From the NCBI GenBank assembly GCA_043228905.1, contig JBHGNT010000003.1:13516001-13580000 (forward strand): a DNA stretch of 64,000 nt, read 5' to 3'. Made by a program: the position numbers and the translations under genes. This DNA is from Azolla caroliniana. Lineage: Eukaryota > Polypodiophyta. The notes beneath the pieces were generated by a model, which saw only the letters and a list, made by a program, of their open reading frames with translations, did not search any database and was not told the DNA's origin. This document shows, piece after piece, positions 54,492 through 63,613 of the stretch (position 1 is the first letter of the stretch; each line of letters begins with the position of its first letter).

Positions 54492-56246
54492 CTCGCCCCC
54501 TCCGAACCCGCACATCCTCCGGTATGTGCCGAAGTTGCCGATGCTCGTTGTCTCCCCTTCATCCTCCGTTTGTCCCGCTATGTCAACTTTGTCTCTCCAT
54601 TTTGAGTAGACCCATTCTTTCCACCCGAACCATTGTCGCCATCCGATCCACCATATTCTTTGTTCTCTCTCGTCATATTCTTGGCCCTTGTCATTCGTGG
54701 TAGTGTCTTTTACTGGCCTCTTTCTTGTCTTCATCGACTTTCGGTTTGATCGGCTTCCGATCGGATTCGTATTCGGCCGAATCGGAATCGGTTGTTCGGT
54801 TTCGATTGAGTCAGTCTCCTTCCGGCCCGGTTTTGATCTATCGGTTTCGGTTTCGGTTGGCTTTCTTTTCCTCGTTTTCACCAGCCTCGACCGGTCCAAC
54901 CTCCGGTTGAGTCGGATTGGCTTCTTTCCGGATCGGTCTCGTCCGATCGGCTTTCGGCTAGGTCGGCTTCCATCCATATTCGCGTTCGGCCAAGTCAGAC
55001 TCAGTCGATCGGTTTTGACCGAGTCGACCCCTTTTCGGGTCGGCTTTCTTTTGGGTCGTCTTTCGGCCGAATCCTCATTCGCCCGGTTCGGCTTTCGTTT
55101 GTGTCGTCTTTCGACCGAATTCTCTCCCTTTCGGTTCGGCTTTCTTTTGGGTCGACTTTCGGTTGAATCCTCATTCGCCCGGTTCGGCTTTCTTTCGGGT
55201 CGTCTTTCGGTCGAATCCTCTTTCACCCGGTTCGGCTTTCTTTCGGATCGGAATCCCGTCCGGATCACCTTCCATCCGAACCGGCTTCCGTCTTTACCTT
55301 TCTTGCCGCCACCTCCTGTCTCTCCAGTCTCACGTTGGTTCTCGAATACAACCGCCGAAGTCTCTAGAATTAATGGACAGGAATCCACGGTATTATCGTC
55401 CTCCGTTGTTTCACCCATAGCCACCTCCTTGGCTATCTCTCCTTCGTATGCATCGGCTTCGACCTTCGTTTCGTTGCCGCCACTTTCCTTATCTTCGGTG
55501 TTATGTCGACACACGGGCTTGACTACCGAAGTCTCCGAAACAATGGTGAAGGAATCCCTTCGTTCGTGCTCATTTACTTTGTCTTCCTCGTCGCCCTTCC
55601 GGTCCTCCACCTTTCCGCCGACACATCCCGTCTCTCCGGTCTCACGTTGGTGCACGGGCACAACCGCCAAAGTTTCTGGAACCGGTGTGGGGATACCCTT
55701 TCGTCCTCGATCTTCCTCCTCCTCGTCCTTTGTTGGCCTCGACTTTGGTTCGGTTTTAAGCTCCCCTTCAATGTCGACTTGCGACTTTTCATGCATCTCC
55801 GAACCCTTCCGCATCAAGCTCTCCTTCAGTGGAAGTCGGTGGCCGCTTCTCACCCACTGTTGACCGCCGTTCGTGGACCATGTCCTTGTCTGCTTCGGTC
55901 TTAGATAGTCATATGCGTCTCGTATAGCTTCTTCAAAGGACTCCCATGTTGGATTTTGTTGCCGTATCTTGAAGATTCTTTCTTGTAACTCATCCGTGAC
56001 TACCCGACTGAAGGATATCACTTGCAATCCTTCCGGTATCCCACATCGCATCATCTCCGTCTTGTAGTCATGTAGATAGCGTGACACATCCTTTCCGTCG
56101 AATTCCCTGTTTCTTTGCACAAGCCGCACTACTGCCGATTTCATCTCTGACATTGTGTGTTGCTCTTCTTGCATCCGCTTAATCATCATCATCATCATAT
56201 TCATCGCTTCTTGTTGATTCTCCATCTCCTTACCACCCGGTTTCAC
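54444..56246 (-). CDS. Gag-like protein of TR-GAG-A (600 aa)
   Basis: One uninterrupted frame filling the element; MENQQ at residue 8 is an alternative start. Residues 45-115 (FDGKDVSRYLHDYKTEMMRC, TWESFEEAIRDAYDYL) resemble the helical core of plant retrotransposon Gag. Residues 191-312 hold three modules (ETLAVVPVHQRETGETG, SETSVVKPV, LETSAVVFENQRETGETGG). Residues 334-410 hold five 16-residue basic repeats of the type KRKPNRANEDSAERRP. Residues 531-550 form a Trp-rich patch (IWWIGWRQWFGWKEWVYSKW). No zinc knuckle and no DSG protease motif. The last 16 codons lie in the 3' LTR. Gag assembly and RNA binding are inferred. The long plus-strand frame at 54688-55863 is its antisense. Confidence 0.75.
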   Translation of the reverse strand: MKPGGKEMENQQEAMNMMMMMIKRMQEEQHTMSEMKSAVVRLVQRNREFDGKDVSRYLHDYKTEMMRCGIPEGLQVISFSRVVTDELQERIFKIRQQNPTWESFEEAIRDAYDYLRPKQTRTWSTNGGQQWVRSGHRLPLKESLMRKGSEMHEKSQVDIEGELKTEPKSRPTKDEEEEDRGRKGIPTPVPETLAVVPVHQRETGETGCVGGKVEDRKGDEEDKVNEHERRDSFTIVSETSVVKPVCRHNTEDKESGGNETKVEADAYEGEIAKEVAMGETTEDDNTVDSCPLILETSAVVFENQRETGETGGGGKKGKDGSRFGWKVIRTGFRSERKPNRVKEDSTERRPERKPNRANEDSTESRPKRKPNRKGENSVERRHKRKPNRANEDSAERRPKRKPTRKGVDSVKTDRLSLTWPNANMDGSRPSRKPIGRDRSGKKPIRLNRRLDRSRLVKTRKRKPTETETDRSKPGRKETDSIETEQPIPIRPNTNPIGSRSNRKSMKTRKRPVKDTTTNDKGQEYDEREQRIWWIGWRQWFGWKEWVYSKWRDKVDIAGQTEDEGETTSIGNFGTYRRMCGFGGGECRSVFRTLREKVKII

Positions 56247-56263
56247 GTCGGGTTCACCAACTG

Positions 56264-57054
56264 TGTCGTGCCTTTCGGCTCCGGATCGTTGCGTGAGTAG
56301 GGTGGGAACCGCCGAGGTTTTGGACTAGGAGAAAGAAGAATATGAGATGAGGCTAGTAATGAATAGATGATTAGAAAGAGAGATAGAAATTTCGTGAATC
56401 CCACGAGTATATTTTATTCGATTAATCAATATTTAGATAAGAATATGTATTTAGATTGAAAGAAAGATATAAGAAACTTGTGAATCCCACAAGTATAGAT
56501 TATATTATTTTCGTGAATCCCACGATTATATTAATCGGTTGGTGTTTTCGGAAATATATCCAATTTCCAAATATTTCACACCCTATTACATTGTGCTCCC
56601 CATCCTTATGTAGTGATGGGAGAGACTAAGCATAACTACATGCTTTTTTTTTTCTAATATGTTCATGCACACTAAATGTGCATGTAATGCTTTTCTAATC
56701 CTTGCTTTTATTTGCTAAATATAGTGCTCATGCACGCTAGATGTGCATGAGTCACTTTTTAGTTGCTTGCGTTTTTCTATAAAATATTCACGCACTCTAA
56801 AAATGCATGATTTACCTTTTAATAAAGGTAGGCGCAAATAAAGCAATTATAGTTATTAAATCTATTTATAAAACACTAAAGATAAGGTAGCATAATGGTA
56901 AAGTTGAGGTTTGGCTATGTGGAGGTACAGGGTTCGAATCTTGCCTTATGCACATGATAAATATTTTGATATTCTTATTTTATTTATTTATATGTAATTA
57001 AATCGGTTATATTATTTTTACTTTTTCACGTAGTGTACGAAATACACTACGACA
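56264..57054 (-). repeat. TR-GAG-A 5' LTR
   Basis: Same length as the other LTR. The terminal hairpin and the tRNA-like stretch (56883-56945) are conserved. Confidence 0.88.
56883..56945 (+). other. tRNA-like (Pol III box) sequence in the LTR, antisense to the element
   Basis: TAGCATAATGG (56888-56898) fits a Pol III A box and GGTTCGAATCT (56931-56941) fits a B box, at tRNA-like spacing of about 32 nt. The other LTR has the same (54325-54335 and 54368-54378), with GGTTCGGATCT for the B box. It looks like a SINE head captured in the LTR. Not a tRNA gene: no acceptor stem closes. Confidence 0.55.
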
Positions 57055-57445
57055 ACGTGAATTCTCGTGTAGATATACGCCGGAACAGAACGACGTAGCT
57101 GAGCGGAAGAATCGGACAATCGAAGAAGCCGCCAGGGCAATGCTTGAAGAGAAGCATATGCTGTAGTTTTACTGGGCTAAAGCTGTAAGGACGGTTGTTT
57201 ACTTACAGAATTGGACTTCTGCTAATGGAGGAGTGTCGCCACATGAGTTGTATTTTGGAAAGAAGCTGAACTTGGCACACTTGAGGATTTTCGGTAGCAT
57301 TGCATATGTGCATGTGCTGAAGGAGAAATGGAGGAAGCTGGACGCCAAAGCTGAAAAGTGCATCTTGGTTGGCTACTCGGACGAATAGAAGAGTTATAAG
57401 TGTTATAACCCTCGAACCAAACAAGATCGCATAAGTCGTGATGTT

Positions 57446-59460
57446 GTGTTCGACGAGTCCGCGTCGTGGTACTTGCCTTCGACTCCAACCCTTGACGACT
57501 CCATTCCGAATTCTGATGAAGATGTTAGCAAGTCTGAGATACCTTTGCGTGATGAGGATATTAGAGCTCTGGGAGAGAGTCCGATCTCATTTCGGCTAAG
57601 CGGGCCAAATGAGGGGTTGAGCCGAGATGGCCGACCTTTTGAAGAACCGTTGAGTAGTGGAGACTCAGTCGTGTTGTCCCCGCGTAACGAACCGAGGAGA
57701 TGGTTTACGCCTAAAGAAAAAGGGAAGAAGAAAATGTCGGAGTAGGATTTTGGTAGTGCCGAGTCAGATCGGAGCGAATTTGACTTCGGGCCAATCGAGA
57801 AGGAAGCTCCGCGAAAGAGGTTGAAGTCGGCCGAGAGGGCCGCGAAATCGGCTAATCACGAATTACGCTGATCTACCCGCCTAAAGAACCTTGTAAAGAG
57901 ATACGGGTATAATGCGTACATGACGTGAGTGGCGGAAGTGCGTGAGCCCGAGAGCTACATAGAATCAGTAGAAGACACAAACTGGCGTGCCACGATGGAG
58001 GAAGAGATGCACGCGTTATCGGACAATGAGACTTGGGACCTAGTTGATGCACCGAAGGGTGTGAAGCCAATTGGATGTAGATGGGTGTATAAGGTCAAGT
58101 ACAACACCGACGGCTTAGTCAACCGCTACAAGGCCCGATTAGTGGCAAAAGGCTACGCACAGAAGCACGGCGTGGATTACGACGAGACCTTCGTGCTGGT
58201 CGCGAAGATGACCACCGTGCGTGTTTTGCTAGCCGTAGCAGTGGCGAAGGGGTGGCGCTTACATCAGATGAATGCAAAAAATGCGTTCCTGCAAGGTGAG
58301 CTTCAGAAACAGGTGTACATTGTATAGCCCCCTGGATTTCTATCTGAATAGAACACTTCGGCCGTTTGCCGATTGAAGAAGTCTTTATACGGACTTAAGA
58401 AGGCCCCGCGAGCTTGGAACACAAAGATTGCGCAATAGTTGCGTAAGATGGGGTTTGCGCTATTGAAGTCAGACTCTTCATTGTTCGTTCGACAAGGTAA
58501 ACATGGACTGGTTAGCCTTCTACTATATGTTGATGATTTAGTCATCGCTGGTGCCGATTTGGAAGAAATCCGCCGCGTGAAGTCTCAGCTTGAGGCATCA
58601 TTCGACATGAAGGATCTTGGAGACCTTCATTACTTCCTCAGGATCGAAGTGATCCGTTCCCCCGAAGGCACATTGATCAGCCAGCGTCACTACGCGTTGA
58701 ATATGCTCTTTAAGTTTGGGATAGCAGATTGTAAGCCCATCTCGACCCCTCTCAATAGAAACGTAAAGCTTCGTTGAGATTCGGGAAAGGCGTGCGACCC
58801 GACATGGTTTCAACAGATTGTCGGAAGCCTCATCTACTTGACGATCACTCGGCCGGACCTTAGCTATCCGGTATGCTTGATCAGTCAATTCATGTTGCAG
58901 CCTATGACCGAACACTTTCAGAGCGTGCAAAGGATATTGCGATATGTCAGTGGCACTAATGACATGGCGTTGTTGTATCACACAGGTGTAACCGAACAGT
59001 TAGTTGGCTACACAGATGCCGATTGGGCCGGAAATGCCAACGATTGTAGATCCACATCTGGATACGCATTCTCAATGGGAAGGCAATCGTGTGGAGCAGT
59101 ATGAAGTAGTCGACAGTGGCATTGTCGAGCACAGAGGCCGAATATCTTGGGGCGAGTGTCGCTACATGCGAAGTCATTTGGCTAAAACGGCTATTACGGG
59201 ATCTGCATGTGGAGGTGTCCACTCCAATGACGATCTATTGCGACAACCTCAACAACATCCAACTTGCGAAAACCCCCGTATTCCATGCTCGGACCAAGCA
59301 CATTGAGGTGCACTACCATTTTGTCCATGAGCGTGTCCTTTTCGATGAAGTCGAACTAGCGTATGTACCGATAGATTAGTAGATTGCCGACATCTTCACC
59401 AAGACCGTTGGTCTCGACAAGTTGCGGCATTTCTCGGGTGAGTTGGGATTGCGTCACCTC
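57446..59460 (+). pseudogene. Copia-7 RT and RNase H
   Basis: 57446-57745 is the spacer. RT starts at about 57930 (ETWDLVDAPKGVKPIGCRWVYK), with [17 protein letters not shown], then the palm LLYVDDLVIAG near 58530. RNase H has YTDADWAGNANDCRSTSGYAF (about 59010) and LSSTEAEYLGAS (59120). Stops at 57743, 58324, 58348 and 58437, and a shift near 59100, disable it. Confidence 0.88.
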
Positions 59461-59469
59461 GACACACCA

Positions 59470-59977
59470 AACTTGAGGGGGAGACAGGAATAGGAGCGTG
59501 AAAGGAGCAGTAGTGACCGCGATGTCGAGACGGATGAAGAATTCGATTTTGGGCTGGTTGAAGAAGCCGAAGAAGTGAGCAAGTGCCGTAATCGCAAGAA
59601 AGAGCCGAAGATAGCCAAGAAGGGCATAAAGGCCAAGACCAAGACGTGGTTTGATGTTGTCAAGTGCCTAAAGATAGAAGAAGAATTGGAGATATGTAAA
59701 CGGAATTGGATCGGAAGTGACCGATTTAATCAAAACGTTTGATTCGGACATTACGAATCGACTGAGGGCCAAGCGCAGAAAAGGGCAACGAAAGAGGCAC
59801 CAACATCGTGACAGGAAGGGAGCTAAGAAGGGCCACATGAGCAGACAAGCCAACAGAAAGGGTCGAGGCGCGCAGAATTGGACGGGTCGAGGAGCACGAG
59901 CAAGGTGTGAAGCCAGGGGAAGCCGGAGTGAAGATCCAGAGGAGCACGCGGAACCTCAAGTTGAGCTTGAGGAGGAG
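59470..59977 (+). other. Extra 3' tail of Copia-7 between RNase H and LTR
   Basis: The canonical copia ending (DTPNLRG, then purine-rich TTGAGGGGGAGA at 59472) is not followed by the LTR but by 500 bp encoding a broken, highly charged stretch (KCRNRKKEPKIAKKGIKAKT). A second purine tract (CTTGAGGAGGAG) then precedes the LTR. Copia-3 has a similar end. Confidence 0.6.
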
Positions 59978-60349
59978 TGTCGAGAGACAAGCTCAACATT
60001 GGTGCGTAAACGGTGCGCGTAGACTGGGTGGATAAAACCCTACGCACAACATGGCCGTAACGGTGCATAAACCGAGAGGAATAATTTTGGGAGTAAGTGT
60101 AGGATGCTCATTTATGAGCAGTCAAGTACTGTCAGTACTTGTGTTTGCCCAATAGTCAGGGCTTGTATAAAAGGTGCTCACTGAGACGAAGTATGCACAG
60201 AGAATTATTTGTTGAATATAGTTTCGTTTTTGCTCTCTCTTTGTCTCTCCCTCTCCTTCTCTGTGTTTTTGCGTTTTACCGAACTATCATACTTCCGAAC
60301 TGTGTGCTTTGTGTTTATGCATACGCTTCAGCTCACGTATTCTTTTACA
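59978..60349 (+). repeat. Copia-7 3' LTR
   Basis: Matches the 5' LTR with clear divergence: about 40 bp shorter, missing the CTGTTAGAACGTTATTCC part. The post-TATA hairpin is broken (GAGCACG to GAGACG). Confidence 0.88.
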
Positions 60350-60544
60350 CGGATGCAAGCGAACCCAGCACATACGAGGAAGCTATAGCCGCACTGAACA
60401 CTGATACATGGCTCAAAGCCATGAGGTTTGAGATGGACTCGATTCATAAGAATTAGACGTGGGAGTTGGTCGAACTACTAGCCGGAAGGAAGCCGCTACC
60501 CAATAAATGGGTTTTTCGGTCCAAATATGTATCCGATTCGGAAC
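60350..60544 (+). pseudogene. Copia-6 RT start, right part
   Basis: After the CGGAT duplication the frame gives STYEEAIAALNTDTWLKAM, then WELVELLAGRKPLPNKWVF, the start of copia RT. It is cut at 60545 by the Copia-8 LTR. Confidence 0.8.
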
Positions 60545-61044
60545 TGTGAAGAATAGCGCAGAATACTGCTCCGCCACAACCGAGTCTTTAGATCACTTTG
60601 TTTAAGGATCAAATATAGAAATGGGAATAGAGATGAATATTCATACACACACGAGTCGATAGAGAGTACACAAGATGTTTACCTGGAAAACCCTAATAGG
60701 GAAAAACCACGGGAGCCCACAGACTTTGAATTTACACTATATGAGAAATGTACAATCAAAGACTCAGAGGCAACGACCTCAAGCTCTATTTCTTTGCCAA
60801 GCGGCGGTTACAACAGAAACCTTTTTGTATCGCACCCTCTCTCTCTCTCTCTCTCTGTCACTCACTCTATACAACAGTTATGCACATACAACAATATGAC
60901 AACAACATTGTCTATCAAAGTAATTGCCCTAAGTCATATTTATACTTATATGAACTTAGGGCTATTTACAAATATAACCTCAATAGGCTTACTCAAAACA
61001 TATTTAGACCGGTTCTCATCGGGTCCATCCGATCCGGTTTCCGG

Positions 61045-61821
61045 TGTTGAGAGATAGGTCCCTCCGGATGGGAAGGGAGAAGGACGGTGCTGATGAAGAG
61101 TACCCGGCTACGGAGAGCTGGATGGTGCAGACCCGGTGAGAACCGGATGAAGAGTACCCGGCTACGGAGAGCCGGATGGTGCAGACCCGGTGAGAACCGG
61201 ATGAAGAGTACCCGGCTACGGAGAGCTGGATGGTGCAGACCCGGTATGAACCGGATGAGGAGTACCCGGCTACGGAGAGCCGGATGGTGCAGACCCGGTA
61301 TGAACCGAATGAGGAGTACCCGGCTACGGAGAGCCGGATGGTGTAGACCCGGTATGAACCGGATGAGGAGACATATTGGTAAATATGTTTTTGAGAGTCC
61401 ATTGTGGCTATATTTGTAAATAGACGAAAAAGTCATATTAATATAAATATGACTTAGGGCAAATTTTTAGTAATGGTAGTTGTTGTCGTTTCTTGTTGGT
61501 GCAAGAAAAGAGAGAGTGCTTAACTGTACAGAGAGTGAGAGAGAGAAAGAGGTCACTGCCTCTGTTGTATCCGCCGTCTGCGGCGAAGATCGTGAGCACG
61601 AGGTCGTTGCCTCCATGAACTCACTGTTTGTACATTCCAACATAGTGATAGTTTGCAGCCTGTGGGCTGTAGTGGTTTTTCCCCTAGTTTGGGGTTTTCC
61701 GCGTAAACCTCCTGTGTATCTTCCTCTTCTTTGTGTCGTGTTTTATTTCCCGTTTTCTGTGTATGATCCTAAGCTCGGTTGTGGCCGAGCGCTGCGTATA
61801 GGGAGCGTTGAGTTCTCGTCA
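61045..61821 (+). repeat. Solo LTR nested in the Copia-8 LTR
   Basis: 777 bp, TGTTGAGAGATAGG...TTCTCGTCA, with a perfect 5-bp duplication TCCGG (61040-61044 and 61822-61826). No internal sequence: an LTR-LTR recombination product. Same family as the LTR it sits in, opposite orientation. Confidence 0.88.
61095..61364. repeat. Five 54-bp tandem repeats in LTR U3
   Basis: Units start at 61095, 61149, 61203, 61257 and 61311 (GARGAGTACCCGGCTACGG...), nearly identical. As 54 is a multiple of 3, the plus strand stays open as an 18-residue repeat (MKSTRLRRAGWCRPGENR), a by-product rather than a gene. Confidence 0.93.
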
Positions 61822-62141
61822 TCCGGGCCTCTTCCGGTTCTCACCGGGTCCTCTTCATTCATCACTGGATCCGTTATGCACATACAGTTATGCACATACA
61901 ACAATATGACAACAACATTGTCTATCAAAGTGATTGCCTTAAGTCATATTTATACTTATATGAACTTAGGGCTATTTACAAATATAACCTCAATAGGCTT
62001 ACTCAAAACATATTTAGAAATATGTCTTCTCTTCCGGTTCTCATCGGGTCCATCCGATCCGGTTTCCGGGCCTCTTCCGGTTCTCACCGGGTCCTCTTCA
62101 TTCATCACTGGATCCCATCCGGAGGGACCAATTTCCCAACA

Positions 62142-63613
62142 ATCTCCCCCTTCACTCCGGCATGGGATGTCTCGCCAGCCCGATTCGCTTTTGGCACGCA
62201 TCCAGCTTGTCAGTTGTCAACACCTTGGTCAGCATATCCAACCTGTTCTCCTTTATGTGGATCTTCATCAGCACAAACTCTTGATCTTCTACTCTCTCCC
62301 GGATCCAGTGGTACCTCCGCTAGATATGTTTTGTCCGGGAATGGTAGGTCGCGTTCTTTGCAAGGTGGATGGCACTTTGACTGTCGCAGTAGAGCCAATA
62401 TTCCTCTTGTTGGATTCCTAGCTCTCCAATGAAGTCCTTCATCTAGATTATCTCTTGCCAGCTTCTACAACTACCATGTACTCCACCTCCGTGGTTGACA
62501 ATGCAACCATCTTCTGGAACCTTGACTGCCATGATACAACTCCCCCTGCATAAGTCATGACATATCCAGATGTAGACCGGCTAGTATCCGCATCGGCCGA
62601 CATATTCGAATCCGTGAATCCGTCAAGTTGGGGATTACTGGAGCTGAACTAGAGGCACATACTCGAGGTGCCTTTTAGATACCAGAGTATCCACTTGACC
62701 GTGTTCCAATGCTCTCTTCTGGGATTGCTCATGAACTGACTTACCACTCCGACTGCATATCTGATATCTGTCCGAGTACATACCATCGTGTACATCTAGC
62801 TTCCAATGGTAGAGGCATATGGTATCTTCATCATATCCGTATTCTCCGCCTTTGTCCTCGGACTTTGTTTTCCAGATAGCTTGCAGTTTTCTGGAAGTGT
62901 CGATCCGACCGGTTTTGCCTTCGACATGTTGAACCGTTGAAGCACCTTTGTCATGTACTTCTCCTGTGACAACCACAACAACTTCTTCAACCGGTCCTGG
63001 ATGATGTGCATTCCCAATATCTGTCTTGCCGGAGCCAAGTCTTATATTGAGAAGGTCCGGTTGAGAGCCTTCTTCAGCATCCGAATCTTGCCTTGGTCTC
63101 GTCCGACTATCAACATATCATCCACATATAGGAGGAGTATCAGGAAATCTCCTCCGTCAAATTTCTTCACAAACACGCAGTGATCGGCCTACGTCTTGTG
63201 GTACCCTTGGTCGGTCATGAAGGAGTCCAACTTCCGGTACCATTGCCGGGGAGCTTGCTTCAATCCGTATAAGCTCTTCTTTAGCCAGCACACCAGGTGC
63301 TCCTTCCCTTTCTTCTCAAATCCTTCTGGTTGATGCATGTAGATTTCTTCTTCGAGGTTGCCATGTAAGAATGCTGTCTTGACGTCTAGTTGCTCTACCT
63401 CGAGGTCTATGCTTGCCGCTATGCCCAATACCGTTCGGATGGATGTCATCTTTATTACCAGGCAAATATCTCATCGAAATCCACTCCTTTCTTCTGTTGG
63501 AACCCCTTCACCACGATTTGGGCTTTGTATCTTGGTGGGTTTCCGGCATCTCCCGGTTTCAGCTTGTACACCCACTTGTTCTGGAGTGCCCTCTTCCCTT
63601 TCGGCAACTCCGT
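62142..63613 (-). pseudogene. Copia-8 RT and RNase H
   Basis: RT enters at 63613 (PKGKRALQNKWVYKLKPGD), then QLDVKTAFLHGNLEEEIYM and KKSLYGLKQAPRQWYRKLD (63449-63189), the palm LLYVDDMLIVG (about 63130) and MHIIQDRLKKLLWLSQEKYM. RNase H follows to the RHPMPE tail at about 62160. Stops and shifts at about 63190, 63040, 62800 and 62480. Closely parallel to the Copia-2 protein. Confidence 0.85.

Larger units (their letters stand above)
53701..57054 (-). mobile_element. TR-GAG-A: non-autonomous LTR element with gag-like ORF only
   Basis: Two 791-bp LTRs (53701-54491 and 56264-57054) with about eight visible differences (1 percent), 4-bp duplication ACGT (53697-53700 and 57055-57058). On the minus strand: 5' LTR (57054-56264), a primer-site-like TGGTGAACCCGACG just after, one long ORF, a purine tract (GGAGGGGGCGAG) and the 3' LTR. 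No protease, RT, RNase H or integrase. This layout fits the class called TR-GAG or LARD: elements moved in trans by others. Confidence 0.88.
53430..57420 (+). pseudogene. Copia-7 integrase, split by TR-GAG-A
   Basis: 53430-53700 gives LIHSDVWGPAQN, GSRYFVTFIDDFTRHTW and FTSYLQKEGIRR. A 24-bp duplicated stretch around GCGAAGTCTTCACGCGAAA (53560-53600) shifts the frame. 57055-57420 continues with EFSCRYTPEQNDVAERKNR and KCILVGYSDE-stop. The two sides join at the 4-bp repeat ACGT. Confidence 0.85.
52171..60349 (+). mobile_element. Copia-7: copia element nested in Copia-6, hosting TR-GAG-A
   Basis: LTRs 52171-52582 and 59978-60349, with the perfect target duplication CGGAT at 52166-52170 and 60350-60354. 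Primer site TGGTATCAGAGCGC at 52583. gag and pol are degenerate and are split by TR-GAG-A at 53701-57054. The 3' region has an extra 500 bp between the end of RNase H and the LTR. Confidence 0.92.
60545..62141 (-). repeat. Copia-8 3' LTR with duplication and nested LTR
   Basis: With 61045-61821 removed, the plus strand reads a segment starting TTATGCACATACAACAATAT and ending CACTGGATCC twice in a row (first copy about 60880-61044 plus 61827-61873, second 61884-62113). The left end TGTGAAGAATAGCG and the right end TCCCAACA give TG...CA. Confidence 0.75.
60545..63613 (-). mobile_element. Copia-8: copia element, 3' half
   Basis: Minus-strand pol tail (63613-62142), a purine tract (AAGGGGGAGAT) and a 3' LTR (62141-60545) that carries an internal tandem duplication and a nested solo LTR. 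The 5' half is replaced at 63614 by another LTR. Same family as Copia-2. Confidence 0.82.

Noticed and set aside
54688-55863. 391-codon plus-strand open frame
   Set aside because: It lies antisense to the TR-GAG-A Gag-like frame and is rich in Arg, Ser, Phe and Leu in mirror of the basic repeats. No motif, and it is broken in TR-GAG-B.
61087-61419. Repeat protein of 18-residue units (plus strand), and its antisense frames
   Set aside because: A by-product of the 54-bp LTR repeats, whose length is a multiple of three; no start context or homology.
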